Of a stretch of DNA of 64,000 bases, positions 11,591 through 23,310 are shown in pieces. The first letter of the stretch is position 1. Each line of letters begins with the position of its first letter. The notes under the pieces were generated by a model. It made no database searches. It had not been told where the DNA came from and saw only the letters and a program-made list of their open reading frames with translations. Where the stretch lies: the NCBI RefSeq assembly GCF_003589595.1, contig NW_020653200.1, positions 9,581,197-9,645,196 on the forward strand. The letters run 5' to 3'. The translations under genes and the position numbers were made by a program. This DNA is from Hyposmocoma kahamanoa (Eukaryota > Arthropoda > Insecta > Lepidoptera > Cosmopterigidae).

Positions 11591-11599
11591 TTAAAAAAA

Positions 11600-12300
11600 T
11601 CGATTTTTTCTGAGGTGAAAAAGAACAATGAAAAAAAAACATGAAAAGAAACCATATTTTTACTGGAGCATGTTTTTTTTTAAAACTATGGAAATAAAAA
11701 TATGACAACAGTATTTTTTTACTACACTTCCTCTTTTGTTGTTAATATTATTCTTCATAGATAAATTGCTCAAAATAAATGGGCAACATTCATAGTGTTG
11801 TCAATTTGTGGCCAATTCACCGAATTGCGGGGAAATTCAACTCGATTGGGGATTTTGTGAGATTGACGCTATGTGGGGAAAATGCGGGATCTAACATTTT
11901 ACTTTTTTTTAAATCTATCGATTGCTGTTGCATCACTACTTTGATGATTACTGATAAAAACACTACTTAATTATTTATCTAAGAGCGATAATCGATATTT
12001 TTTTCCACATCGCACATATCCCTTATACAGCAACATTTACATAGAATTATTAGCAAGCCGCTTATATAAAATTATTTGGTAGAATTGGAATGAAGGAAAC
12101 GAAGACACAGAAAATTTTGAAGACATTACAAGTGTGGATAACACCTGTAACAGTAGTAACACGAGTAACACCATAAATGAAGATTACATTTTTGTTATAA
12201 TTATCATGGTAATTGATTTTAATAAACATGTTATATGTATATAACAATAGGTATAACAATTTGTATAACAATTTGTTAGTTTCCTTATTGTTAGTTACCT
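11600..12300. other. No gene seen
   Basis: Very AT-rich, no supported feature. Confidence 0.4.
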
Positions 12301-12652
12301 TAACTACCTAGAATAACTGATTACTAAATAGGTCCCTACAAAATGTATGGTAAAAAGCATTTTGCGATTTCTGACATTTAGAGTACTCTTACCTCAGTTG
12401 GTCCCATAGATACCAGAGACCGGATCGAATGGCATAAAAAAGTTTTGTAAAAATTGCCTTTTATCTGGCTGACTGTACCATTTTTTCAAAATCTGTGAAT
12501 GCCAATATATATCAAAATATATAAATACATATAAATATATATAAATATGCCAAATATCTTAAAAAATCCATGGATAGTCTTCTAGAACCGTATTCCTGTA
12601 ATTACAACGATTAAGGTCTGGCCTTGCTGCCCCGTCTCAAATTTACACCCTG
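12301..12652 (-). repeat. Solo arm of long-TIR element
   Basis: About 350 bp similar to one arm of the long-TIR element at 24697-25648: it shares CCTCAGTTGGTCCCATAGA, GAGACCGGATCGAATGGCAT, GGCCTTGCTGCCCCGT and the terminal TTTACACCCTG followed by TA (12653-12654). The opposite arm is missing here, so this is a truncated or one-armed copy. Confidence 0.8.
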
Positions 12653-12699
12653 TATATATATTTTTATTTATTAAATCACAATCACTCATTTATTTCCCG

Positions 12700-13240
12700 G
12701 AACTCTGGTTGGACAAATAATTAAGGACTAAAATACAATTTTCTTATTTACTATTTGGAAAATTGAATGCGATAATTCTTCATTACTATTTTATGTCCTT
12801 TGCGGACGAACGAAAGAAAATGATAGGAAAAAATAAATCTTATGACTCTGCTACAAGAGAAGTTGTAATAAACCTGCGTGGTCGTAAGCGGTCATATCAG
12901 GAAATTGCAGATCATTTGCATTGCTCAAAAATGAAGGTGTATCAGGCCGTGAAACATTTTAAAACACACAAGACAACTATGAATACTCCCCGTAAACCTA
13001 AAGAAAGAAAAACGTCTCCACTAGAAGATTCAAGAATAATTTATAATAAAAAGAAACCTGTTATACCGTTTTCACAATCGAGAACAGGCTAAAATTCCTT
13101 TTTTTATTTATCATTATATTATTAAGAAAACGTTGTTAAATTAATTAAAATACACCACTTCTCAAATTATTGAAATATTGTGAATACTACAGGCAAGTCC
13201 CTACCTCGTTCTTAATTGTTTGTCCAGCCTCCACCCTATT
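12700..13240 (+). mobile_element. Internally deleted Tc1-like transposon
   Basis: About 540 bp with inverted ends: left TGGTTGGACAAATAATTAAG (12706-12725), right, read inward, GGCTGGACAAACAATTAAG (13210-13228). It keeps only the N-terminal DNA-binding part of a Tc1-type transposase. The exact outer borders are uncertain. Confidence 0.65.
12820..13092 (+). pseudogene. Tc1-type transposase HTH fragment
   Basis: 90 residues from the Met of MIGKNKSYDSATREVVINL; the first in-frame ATG is at 12763 but adds only low-complexity residues. The run LRGRKRSYQEIADHLHCSKM and the following VYQAVKHFKT form the first helix-turn-helix (paired-like) of Tc1 transposases, followed by the usual basic linker with PRKPKERKTS. 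The second HTH and the whole catalytic domain are absent. The frame ends shortly after the linker, so it cannot transpose. Domestication as a DNA-binding protein is possible but unsupported. Confidence 0.7.
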
Positions 13241-13334
13241 TCAGTTTAAATAAAATTAAAATTATTCAAATTTTAACAGTATTTTTAAATTTAATTTTAG
13301 ATTTTGTTAGCCCCTAACGTGTACTAGCTAGCAC

Positions 13335-13362
13335 TATATATATATATATATATATATATACG
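13335..13362. repeat. (TA)n microsatellite
   Basis: Uninterrupted alternating TA of about 26 bases. Confidence 0.9.
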
Positions 13363-13572
13363 GATATATATTCTTAAAATAAAAGTTAGTGTCTTATTTT
13401 ATTTTAGTTATTCCATTTTACTTTTTCTGAAAAAAAAAAACCAAATGTAGAAAAAAAGCCATGGCGCTGCGTTTTTTTTCTTAGAGGATATAAAAAAAGT
13501 CTTTAAAAGGATTTTCATGATTTTTTTAAATGTGTAAAAGACATTTGGTTTTTTTTAAGCTACAAAACTAGG

Positions 13573-13690
13573 CACATGGGCCTTGTCAACTTATGTCTCA
13601 GGGTGACGAGCGCAGTGGCAGTGCACCTTAGATCTTTGTGATTTAAAGCTCTGAGTGTCACTGCAACTGTTATGTCCCGTCCACGGAAGA
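13573..13690 (+). repeat. Dispersed repeat family R, copy B (3' half)
   Basis: CTTGTCAACTTATGTCTCAG, then GCGCAGTGGCAGTGC and AGATCTTTG, matching copies C, D and E. Confidence 0.75.
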
Positions 13691-14374
13691 TTTAGAATTA
13701 TTGTTCTGTGGTTTCGTCACTTAGTATTAAAAAAAAAAAAACTCGCGTGTCGCGTAGCGCGCGCTGGTCGGTTTCTCAACGCACATCAAAGGAGCCAAAT
13801 AGGCAAATACGCAATTAAACCGTCCATACTATATTCATATTCATTATTTGAACTCCTTATTTGGCTCCATGTCCAGACGATCATATTTGTCAGTGTCTGC
13901 AAGTTGATCTGTACGTCAAATATTTTCCCAAGTCCACCTAATAGCGAATACTAGTAGCCGCCATAACGCTGCTCCACGCGAAGGGTTGAGTGAAATTACT
14001 TTTGTGTTTAAACAATATTTACGTCTTCACACCAGATGTCACAACAATAAATGCATAAATAGCAAATAAAAGTGCCGTGGCATACAGAAACCCTAAACAC
14101 GGATTATTAATGAGCAAGTGTCCATTCGTACACTTCAAACTATGTAAACACTGCATACACCTAGCCCATGTGTTTGCGCCAAAGTGTCTAGTAGTAGGTA
14201 CGTACGAGCCGGCTACAACTATCAGGCTATGAGTATCTGTTTATAAAAGATCGTTTGTATTAGAACGGGGCGGTCCAGGAATGGTGTCGGAATATTCAAA
14301 CAACACTGCGCGAAAAGCACAACAACCGTGGTGGCTGTTACGTAAAATAGAATTTAAGTAACAGGGATTTATAA

Positions 14375-14575
14375 ATGGAGTTCGACCTCGGGCACACAAT
14401 AAGGCCCATGTCATATAATTATAATACGAGTACTAATAATGTGTCAGACAACCAAAGCAATCAGCACTATCCAGAACACTCGCTCGTGGTAGATAGCAAT
14501 GCCTATAGTGACGTCGACAGACCAAACAAATATTCTGTGGTGGCGTCTTTCCTGAAATCGCCAGCTGGCAGCTGA
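14375..14575 (+). CDS. Short ORF of unknown function
   Basis: 66 residues, rich in Asn, Ser, Asp and Tyr (MEFDLGHTIRPMSYNYN...), with more balanced codon use than its surroundings. It opens after an A-rich context (TTTATAAATGGAG) and ends at TGA. No domain was recognised. No good splice donor of the right phase lies inside it, so I could not attach it to cyc downstream. It may be a random ORF, a small peptide or a fragment of an unrecognised gene. Confidence 0.2.
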   Translation: MEFDLGHTIRPMSYNYNTSTNNVSDNQSNQHYPEHSLVVDSNAYSDVDRPNKYSVVASFLKSPAGS

Positions 14576-14640
14576 ACGACAATTAAAATTCAACTTTTTT
14601 AATGTCACTCTCTAGTACTGGTTTATTAGGGGCTGATGTA

Positions 14641-14830
14641 CTCATGTGCTGATGAAACAACTGTCACATGAGACTTGTCTACTTTATGTGTCACGGCGAC
14701 GGGCGCAGTGGCAGTGCCCCTCAGACCTTTGCGTTTCAAAGGTCTGAGTGGCCATAGATTTTGAGTGGCATTGCAACTATTAGCAACTGTTATAGGTAGA
14801 AGTGTCACCACTTGTTCGTCCTGTAGCTTG
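14641..14830 (+). repeat. Dispersed repeat family R, copy C (3' half)
   Basis: Contains TTATGTGTCACGGCGACGG, GCGCAGTGGCAGTGCCCCT, CAGACCTTTGCG and GGTCTGAGTGGCC in the same order as copies B and D. Confidence 0.75.
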
Positions 14831-15556
14831 GTAAACATAAAAAAGATACGTAGAATTATTTCTCTAAATCGTAACTGACGTCCCTTTAAGTTTTGTAAGA
14901 GTATAACACAACAATAGTTGTTGCTTTTTAAGTGATCTCAAAAATAGAGGAGCTTCTCAATTCGGCTGCATATTTTTTATGTGTATGTTACGCGATTTCT
15001 CTGACATTTTGGGAACTGATTTCGATGAGTTCTTTTTTGTTGAAAATGGGGTACCTGAGTCCTGAGTCCTAATGGTCCCAATCAAATTTGAAGAAGATAT
15101 TCCACCTTTAATGGAGGTAAATTAGGGGATGAATCCCGTTTATTGAATTTCACCTAATTTTTGTTAAAAGATTTAATTAAAATATTGTATATTTTATTTT
15201 TTATTTTGTATAGTTTAATTATTTAAACAGTTATACAGCAGCTACCTTGAGTTTGGACTCATATTACTCGTTTTGACGAGGACTTCCATATTACGCGTTT
15301 CAGTTATCATTAAGGAGACCACGGTGACGAAAACGGAGCTAACTTTTGAAGGCGGTTTTTTAATAAAAAAGTTACTGCATATTGAGCTTTTTTTGGCAGA
15401 ACTGTAAAATACGTCATTGCTCCATATCGTTTCAAACCATGAGTCGATGACTCGGTTGGTAACAACAGTCGTAAGTAAAATGACTCTTGTAACATGTAAT
15501 GAAAACGGGTTGTTTCTCAACGACTTGTATAATGCGAGTGCGACCCGCTGTTGTCA

Positions 15557-16419
15557 ATAGGGTATATAGGCCTGGTCTAAGAAGTCGCACTTAAGGTTTG
15601 AGACGGTGTAGAATGAAAACAAAAAATATTAAATAACCAGCAATTTTTTTATTTAGTAGTCTACTAATCAGAAATGAGGCTTTTTTATTGTTTCAACCAC
15701 ATTAGAAATGTTTGTGAAACAATAAAATAGTGTAAAATGGGATTTGCGTACTCTTACACTATACTATAGTACGTATGGTATCGGTAAGAGTACGTAACCC
15801 CTTTTTTGATAGGATTTCATTTATCAGTCGCACAAATCACACACAAATGCTCCCAATCTCACGTATCTAGCACAAACTTCATGATACCACATGTGGAATT
15901 GAGAGCATAATCCCGTAAATCTTCACGTACACACATAGGCTCTTTATAAATCTCTTGGCAACCTGGGCACCTGCATACCTTTCTGGCAACAAGAATTTTT
16001 GTATTTTTGTCTAGCTTTAAGTGTTACTTTCTGTAATAATTAACTATTATAAAAAAAATAGTGTATGAGCGACAAACTGCGTACTCTTGCACGCTTAACC
16101 CATTTCAGAATAAAACTGCTGCCAACCCATATGTTGCAAGTGACCAAAATCTTCAAAAAAAATTTGTTTAATTTAGTCTCTATCACAATTTGAAAATATC
16201 TAAAAGTTTTAAGCAAATACATGAATTTATATGTTCGGGTTTACGCAGTGTTTTGGTTTTCAATAGTTTTTATATTTTTCCGCACAACAATCTCCACTTC
16301 CTAGCACTGCCAAATGATACCGAAGTTAGTTGCTTATTGTAAACAACTTCGCGGCAATCTATGTACATTGCATACTCTTATCGGATGCGTCTTATTAGAC
16401 CAGGCTAGCCTACCCTATC
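15557..16419. mobile_element. Non-autonomous TIR element with repeated CGTACTCTTAC motif
   Basis: The left end ATAGGGTATATAGGCCTGGT and the right end (inward) ATAGGGTAGGCTAGCCTGGT are inverted copies, followed by CTAAGAAGTCGCA / CTAATAAGACGCA. Inside, the motif GCGTACTCTTAC and variants occur on both strands (about 15746, 15786, 16078, 16370). There is no intact ORF. The superfamily is unknown and the target duplication is not clear. Confidence 0.6.
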
Positions 16420-17614
16420 GCATGTGAGACGTACAACAATTTCTCGGTCGCTAATCGATAGGCTGTAACGAAAATGAAATACTATAACTATAACACAACA
16501 AGGAACCTGATATTAACAATCCAATTTAAACGCCGATATATCTACATTTATATTCTCAATAAGATCTATATAATTATGTATAATACCCACCACATGTTAC
16601 TCACAGTCATGGATAAAGGAGTTTATAGAGTTCAAGAATATTGACATCCTTTTTACTCACCATAGGTAGTTTACAAGAGAAATTTATACCATAAATTATT
16701 TTATTATTCATTCATCAATCTAAGTTTATTTATATTTGTTTTATAGTTGACGTTCTTCATTAAGTCTGTAAAATTATTTCATATCAGGAGTATATATGTA
16801 GAATTGCATGTAATTACCTCCAATAGAAGTTACTTGTTATGAATAAAATATAAAATGTTTGTCCACTCTTGATATAATATACATGTTGGGGAGAGGTTTG
16901 ACGTATAGCGAGGGGGGCAAGGGAGGACCGCCAGTGCAAGGTCATGGCGCTTCCGCAATGCGCTATGCACGACGCAACAACGCGCGAGCGCACCGTTCGG
17001 CCCGGCAACAAGTTATTATAGAAACAATCGGTTAATCGGTACTATCCCTTATCTTTGGCGAAACGATATGTAAGTATTCAGTGTTTAATAACACGATAGA
17101 CATTTATTTCTCAGAAGAACAATTACGTACATATTTACCTAGTACATTGGTCATTTCATTACAATAGCAGCTTCTATTATTTATTTATATTTCATACCTA
17201 TTACACTGTACGTGTTAAGTGCTCTAGTCACTTATAGTTTACTATATATATAGTTTACACGTATAGTTACTTTTTAATCTATGTATACGATGAGTTGTAA
17301 TCCTATTGTATTAATTCTTGTATACTTTTATTATTACACGTTTCATGAGTAATCCTACCTACCGTGCTCGATAATAGTACGTGTATCATTTTTTTTCTTT
17401 TGAAATAGAATCTGCACAACTATAACTACGTCGTAGGTAGGTAATAGATATGTTGTCTTTCATAGCCATAAATGATGTTTGATATCTGTATAATTAAGCC
17501 TACATAGCAATTTGTCTGCCTCTTTGTCATTAAAAAACTCATTTGTATTTTGGTAGCTTTCGAGATATTAGCAAGTATATATTTTTCTTAACAATGAAAC
17601 TGAAACTATATAAT
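16420..17614. other. No gene seen
   Basis: AT-rich. A short GC-rich patch at 16900-17010 is open on the - strand but shows no recognisable protein. Confidence 0.4.
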
Positions 17615-17700
17615 TTATTTTTATTTATTTTTTTATTTATATTTCAGGCAACTAGGACCCATACATACATACCTTACAAACTAACATACATATAATATAA
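17615..17700 (-). repeat. Probable LINE 3' tail
   Basis: On the - strand the sequence reads TTGCCTGAAATATAAATAAA followed by an (AAAT)-rich tail, as in many insect non-LTR retrotransposon 3' ends. No coding part is attached. Confidence 0.45.
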
Positions 17701-19074
17701 CAATAATATAATAAAACAATAACAGAAATATTAAATAAATACCTTACGGACTTATCACAAATACAATATAAGTATAAGATATAATAAAACCAATTATAGG
17801 GTGTATAGGGTAAATGTCGTTTTGCTGATTCCAGATATGTTAATAACTCAAAAATGTATGTTACGTCGTTTTTATGATAAGAACGGCGTACAACGTATGT
17901 ACCTGTATAATTATGACTTTTATCCCTTTCATGCTCATTGGGAGATATATTTTTAAAATGATACGCAATAGTTATATTAACGGTTATTCAAGAATTGAAC
18001 AGCAATTTGAGTCTATTGTCTGTAAGAGTCTGGACAACACACGTATTGTGGCGAAACCCTTGCTTTATGATTGCATTCTGAGACGATGTTATTCAATTAC
18101 GTGCGCTCGTTGCACTATTGATTTGTTCTGTAGATGCTGGTGAACAGATTTGTCTAGATTACAATACGAATAGAAAAACATGTTATTTCCCATACATTTT
18201 TGCTTCAACAAACTGTTTTGGTAGCGAGGGATGAAGTCCTATTCCGTTCGCTAGTGTCAGTCAAGACCCCGTTACGGGTTTGCAATCGTGTATTTACATC
18301 CTAAACAAAAAAAAACCCACTAAGTATAAAGATACTGAATGACGTAAATTGGAACAGGTATATATAAAGAGCGAAATGTAGTATTAAAACAAGTTTTCCT
18401 TTCCGAGGGTGTCGTAGTTTGGTGGCCTGGAACACCGGATTTGATGAAACCTACCGTCTACCACATACCGTTTACCAGATACATAAGTGGTATATCCCTA
18501 AAACGTAATTGTTACGTTCCATAAATTTAAAAAAAATGAATGATTTAAAAGAAATGAAAAATAAGAAGTATATTATTTCGCTATCCATTATAATATCCTT
18601 CATTGGAAGTACTAACTTATTGAGTTTTATCAATAGGTATCTTGCTACGGTAGGTGACCGGTTCTCTTAACTTTTAAGTGTTAAGAGGACCGATACCTTA
18701 AAAACAACTTTGACAGCGAATATCGTGAGGCTAGTGCATATAACATAAGTACCTACTACATGGGTTTCATGACATTTGTTGCATTTTGAAAATTACAATG
18801 GAGTACATACGTACACTCGTTGTGTTGAATCGGTAAAATGGAAATAAAATGTTCGTTTCTTCTTTCCTTTTTTTGGTTATCAATTCGTCTTCATGTTAAA
18901 TTTTATGACATCAGGTGTATAATAAATAAGTAAGTCGAAAGGGTTGTCATATACGGACAGACAGACTGCGGTTCTTCAAAAAGAGACTCCTTAATTGATA
19001 CAGGAACTTGAAATAGAAAGTGTAAGTGTTGAACTAGTGTAATAAACCAGTGGGTTACTAATTTCAAATTTTTT
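17701..19074. other. No gene seen
   Basis: Nothing supported except a short imperfect hairpin near 18657-18692 (CGGTTCTCTTAAC paired with GTTAAGAGGACCG). Confidence 0.4.
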
Positions 19075-19140
19075 CGTGGTTTTATTTGATAGGACCGACC
19101 TAATTGATTAATTACGTCTGTCCTATCAAATAAAACCACG
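19075..19140. repeat. Perfect 21-bp inverted repeat
   Basis: Arms 19075-19095 and 19120-19140 (start CGTGGTTTTATTTGATAGGA) are perfectly complementary around a 24-bp AT-rich loop. Most likely a tiny MITE or an element remnant. Confidence 0.85.
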
Positions 19141-19951
19141 ACTTACTATTGTAAAGTTGGCGAAATTATACATTTAATTATTCATTCTAATAGGTGAGAG
19201 TGTTCATTGCGTGCATATTACTTGTAAAATAGATAATATTTAATTATATTTTATTCCACAAATCCCCTCTGGCGTAGTACTTGCTACGCAATGGGAATTT
19301 GTAGAAAAAAGTTTCCACCATGATATTATTTTATATATTAGGTATGTTTTTGAAGGTGAAAGATGCGCGGTTTGCCGGAAACATTTTTATTGATTTTCAG
19401 CGCCAATGCCCCGTCAAAATTACCACACAGATTTATTGTGTTTTTTTTTATCCAAAATTGAAAATGGACTTTAAGACTTCCTTTAAAATATTGAGTTATT
19501 TTTAAATGTGTAGTCAAATAATTGAAACAATGTCTTACGATTTCAAGGGCGAAGATAAGCTTCGACCTTAAACGCGCAAGACAAGTCAACTCGGTTCTAG
19601 TACAAAGGTATTCAAAATGTCTTGTCGTCTATTTATCATATTAATTTATTATAATAAAATACTGTTTACAAAGTACAATTTTAATTGTAAAAGATTTTTA
19701 TTTGGTTGCATATGGGAACACAAAACTAACCAATAATTATTTAGTACAAGTACTGCAATCACAATTTGAGAAAATGACATTAAGAACAATTATTTTATGA
19801 AAAATAATTATTTTTAGTGGGGATTTGTGAAATAAACCATGAACACGTTTTAAGTTCAACTTTAAACGGTTTGCTATAAGAACGATTGAAAGTGTTCTTG
19901 AATGTAATACACCGGTTTCTACATATTGGGATTTGTACGTGGGGCGCACTA

Positions 19952-21164
19952 TAAGTTTCCGGAATGAATAAGAAAAAAATACTATAAATGCACTTTTTCA
20001 TACGAATGAACCAATTTTGAAAACATTTATGCCACTCCTCCGTAACTATCTCTGAAACATATTTTTCATACTCTTCGACAGCCCTTCAGGTGATGAAAAT
20101 CGTTGACCGCGTAACTGGTTCTTAATTTTTGGAAATAAATAAAAGTCACAAGATGCCAGGTCGGGACTGTACGCGGGATGACTCATAAGGTCAACGTTGT
20201 TCACCTTCAAAAATTCATTTGTCTGTCTGGCCGTGTGAGAACTGGCATTATCGTGGTGCAAGATGATACGGCGTTTACGATTATTTTTACGGAGTTTGTC
20301 AATAACTTCCAGCAAACAAATGGTCATGTGCCAATCACTATTCGGTACAACAATTCTCCAAAGCTACAGTAGCCACGTGTCTAATTTTATTAAAAAAAAG
20401 GAAGCAATCATCCGCTTAGAGGCACTTTGCACGCGCGCCACTTGGGTTGGTTTCGGCTCATCACCAAAAACCCATACGCTCGATTGCCGCTATGTTTTGG
20501 GATTGTAATTATAAATCCATGTTTCGTCACCTGTTACTATGTCCCACACCAAAATTGACGCTCTTTCGTTGAATCTGGTAAGTATGGCATTGCACCAAGA
20601 GACGCGATCCGTTTTTTGAGCCTCAGTCAAATTGTGTGGGATCCACCGAAAGCATATCCTTTTCACACCGAAGTGTTTGTGTAGTATTGATTGTATTTGA
20701 CTCATGCCTATGCCTAAAGATGCCCGAATCTCCTGGCATGTCACATGCCTGTCTGTTTTGGTCATACGGCGCATAGCATCGACGTTTTTGTTGTTCACCG
20801 CAGTGGCACGGGCTACCATCACAAAATTCGTCACTGAGATTCACACGACCGCGTTTGAATTCTGCAAACTAGCTATAAATAGTCGTCTTGCATGGTGCTT
20901 CATCGCCAAAAGCAGTTTGAAGCCGAGCGAAGCTCCGCTGAGCTGTTAAATTACACTTAAAGTCGTAGAAAATTATACTATGAAAATTTTCACGAGTTAA
21001 ATCCATGGTGATGTAGACAACGAATTTTAAAATGACGCCACAATGTAAAAACAAGTGACAGTCAGATGAAACAAACTATATTCTACAGCCAAAGAGTTCC
21101 ATTTTCAAATGTTGTAATTACTTTTTAAATATTGTTTATGTAAGTGACCAGTTCCGGAAACTTA
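19952..21164 (-). mobile_element. Dead mariner element
   Basis: 1213 bp between TA pairs (19950-19951, 21165-21166) with 13-bp inverted ends TAAGTTTCCGGAA / TTCCGGAAACTTA. It contains a decayed DD34D transposase on the - strand. It is a different lineage from the mariners at 133 and 33291, judging by both TIR and protein. Confidence 0.87.
20046..21006 (-). pseudogene. mariner transposase pseudogene
   Basis: Starts at ATG 21006 (MDLTRENFHSIIFYDFK). It is broken by a TAG at 20869-20871 in the place of a conserved Trp (TTIYS-stop-FAEFKRG), by a frameshift near DEFCDGS (about 20825), and by a stop after IVTGDETWIYNYNPKT at 20490. About 160 bp is out of frame or missing before the next segment, 20327-20046. 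That segment retains IILHHDNASSHTAR and YSPDLASCDFYLFPKI with 34 residues between the two Asp. At least three independent lesions make it old and inactive. Confidence 0.88.
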
Positions 21165-21815
21165 TAATGAGCCCTATGAATTTTAAAACAAGAAATTCAC
21201 AAAAAGAGAAATGCATCATATTTCAACACCATATAACTTTTTTATACAATTGTACTGTGACTATAACTTTCAGACTTTTCTAAATTGTTTGTGGTAGCGC
21301 CGCCGTCCTCAAAGAACTATTTATATATTTTTGGCTGTTTAATATACGGCTGCTGAAAGTTTGGATCGAAAGAAAATACAGTCATTGTGAAAATCAGCAG
21401 AAAAAAAAACAATTGAAAAATGGCCTACGTCTGGGGGCCTACCTTAGACTATGGAAACTAAAGGACATGTTACGTTGACATATATAAATCAGACGTTATA
21501 TGTATATGATGCATTTCGACGCCGAAAACATAACCATGTTATTGTCTTTGTTTAACTATTACGTGCCGACTTAAGCCAAAAGAGATAGCATTACATTGGT
21601 CTGTGTCAAACACGGGAATCGAAAATACGTAACGTCATCTTAAATGCTAACCGTGTCCATTTCGCAGTACATGAGGTACATGATACCGTTGTCAAAGGAA
21701 GTACATCAAATGTCAAAACAAATGTTTTTCCAAATGTACTATTGAATTATTCGCATGTATTATAATTAAATTGGACAAAAATATTGACAGTGAGAATAAT
21801 TAGGTATTAATAAAA
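21165..21815. other. No gene seen
   Basis: AT-rich. A phrase TGGGGGCCTACCTTAGAC at 21432 resembles the TIR start of the element at 27396 but has no partner here. Confidence 0.35.
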
Positions 21816-22337
21816 ATGCGACGCTACAGCATTAAGGGATGTGGCTTTACAAAAAGTGCAAATCAATCGAATGTTACATTGCACAGGCATATGTTTTTAT
21901 TGTCTATAAATCACACAATAGCCCAAATATTTCATCTAATTAGACTTATTTAAGTAGTTTATTTATTATATATATATATACATAAATCTTGCCAAATTTT
22001 GCTTTTGTTACTTTAGATTGCCTGTTTGTTTGTATATTTTGATGATTGTTGTTAACGATTATTTTGAGGTAGTGTTTTGAGATATTCTATTATTAAAACA
22101 ATTCACTACGAGGTTTTTATTGTTTTATTATTATTATTTTTATTATTTCAAGTTTTCCTACAAATGAAAAAAGGAAGAAAGAATGGTTGGAAATCATAGG
22201 ACTGCCGAATATAAACGTTGGATCAAAGACAATCTTCATTTGTTCGCTTCATTTTGAAGAGTCAAATTTTAACAGAACTTTGAATGTAACTAGATTACAT
22301 GACAATGCTATTCCATCATTAGGTTTATTGGTAAATA
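21816..22337 (+). pseudogene. Broken THAP-domain transposon gene, 5' exons
   Basis: Two exons encode a THAP zinc finger, a DNA-binding C2CH domain common in P-element-like transposases. Exon 1 is 21816-21886 (MRRYSIKGCGFTKSANQSNV, then TLH). Exon 2 is 22153-22334/22337 (FPTNEKRKKEWLEIIGLPN, then ICSLHFEESNF and the AVP-like motif NAIPSLG). Two lesions are visible. The first zinc Cys is Tyr (RYSIKGC in place of the usual Cys at that spot). The exon 1 donor reads GCATAT instead of GT. The catalytic exons were not found downstream. The related repeat at the right edge of the window carries the same THAP segment on the other strand. Confidence 0.72.
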
Positions 22338-23310
22338 ATTTTATGTTCAATTTAGATTAAACAAGACTCATTTACTAGTTATTCTCATTTCCTGAAAACA
22401 AAATTATCCACTCGTTTCTGATTTTTCCCAATGACAACTCTAACTATTAAAAGTGACTATTTTTTTAAAGCCTGCAATACAATGACATGTTAGTCCAACG
22501 TTGCCGGGTAAAGGCCAATACCACCGTATAGACAGCCTATATGCCTTGCCTTGCCATCGTTAAAGTAATTTTTATATTTTATTTAGTAAGTACACTTAAT
22601 AGTATGTAATGTTATATACCAGTAAAGTAGGTATAGGTAGGGCAATGTTGAGTGTGTGCGTTAAAAAAATAAATAAGTAAGAGTGCGCATGTCGCCAAGA
22701 AACTGCATAACAGTTTGGTGACTATTACTAAATAAGTTACCAGTTAAAATTGCTTGATAGATTGATTTGTTTAAGAAAGCTAGTAATGTGAATACTAGAA
22801 TCCGCAGAAACCTAAATAGACTTGTACTTGAGAGTTAGTTAAAAGACGATATGTAAATATGGATTAAAATATAGGTTAAAGGTTCCTCTTAAAGTAATAT
22901 TAACATTTGATTTAGTAAGTACTGAAAATACGACGACTGAAAATCAGCGTCTCTCTCGCCAGAGATAGACTTTTTGCTGAGTCGTCTCCTTTTCCTCTTT
23001 TGTGTCACTTTGCATTCTTATTTATAGATTATTTAATAAATGGCTATCAATTTAATGTTATGTTTATAATTTAGGGATGTAAAGTGACTTAAATGTGCGA
23101 ATAAACGTTTTTCTTTCTTTCTTTCTTTCTAAGTACAATTAATACTATGTAATGTTATATACCAGTAAAGTAGGTATAATTAAGTAAGAATGCGCATGTC
23201 GCCAACAAACTTATTGGTGGTTCGGTGACTTTTACTAAATAAGTTACCAGTTGCAATCTTGAAAATAATTTTTTTTTAAAGTTTAAAAATGTGTGTTGAC
23301 ATTTATAATA
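22140..23310 (+). repeat. THAP-transposon repeat family, copy 1
   Basis: Long blocks match 63210-64000 in reverse orientation: the THAP exon, GACATGTTAGTCCAACGTTG / GCCGGGTAAAGGCCAA (22480-22530), and GCATGTCGCCAA with GTTTGGTGACTATTACTAAA (22688-22740). The GCATGTCGCCAA block is repeated again at 23191-23260. Part of the interval (about 22565-22680 and 22915-23130, ending in (TTTC)n at 23109-23130) is unique to this copy and may be later LINE-derived insertions. Confidence 0.75.

Noticed and set aside
14375..14575. First coding exon of cyc
   Set aside because: No splice donor of phase 2 lies within the open frame, and the peptide shows no likeness to CYC or BMAL N-termini that I know.
22680..23260. 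Repeated GCATGTCGCCAA blocks as a CRISPR-like array
   Set aside because: Only two units of unequal length in a eukaryotic repeat, and they are explained by the THAP-element family.
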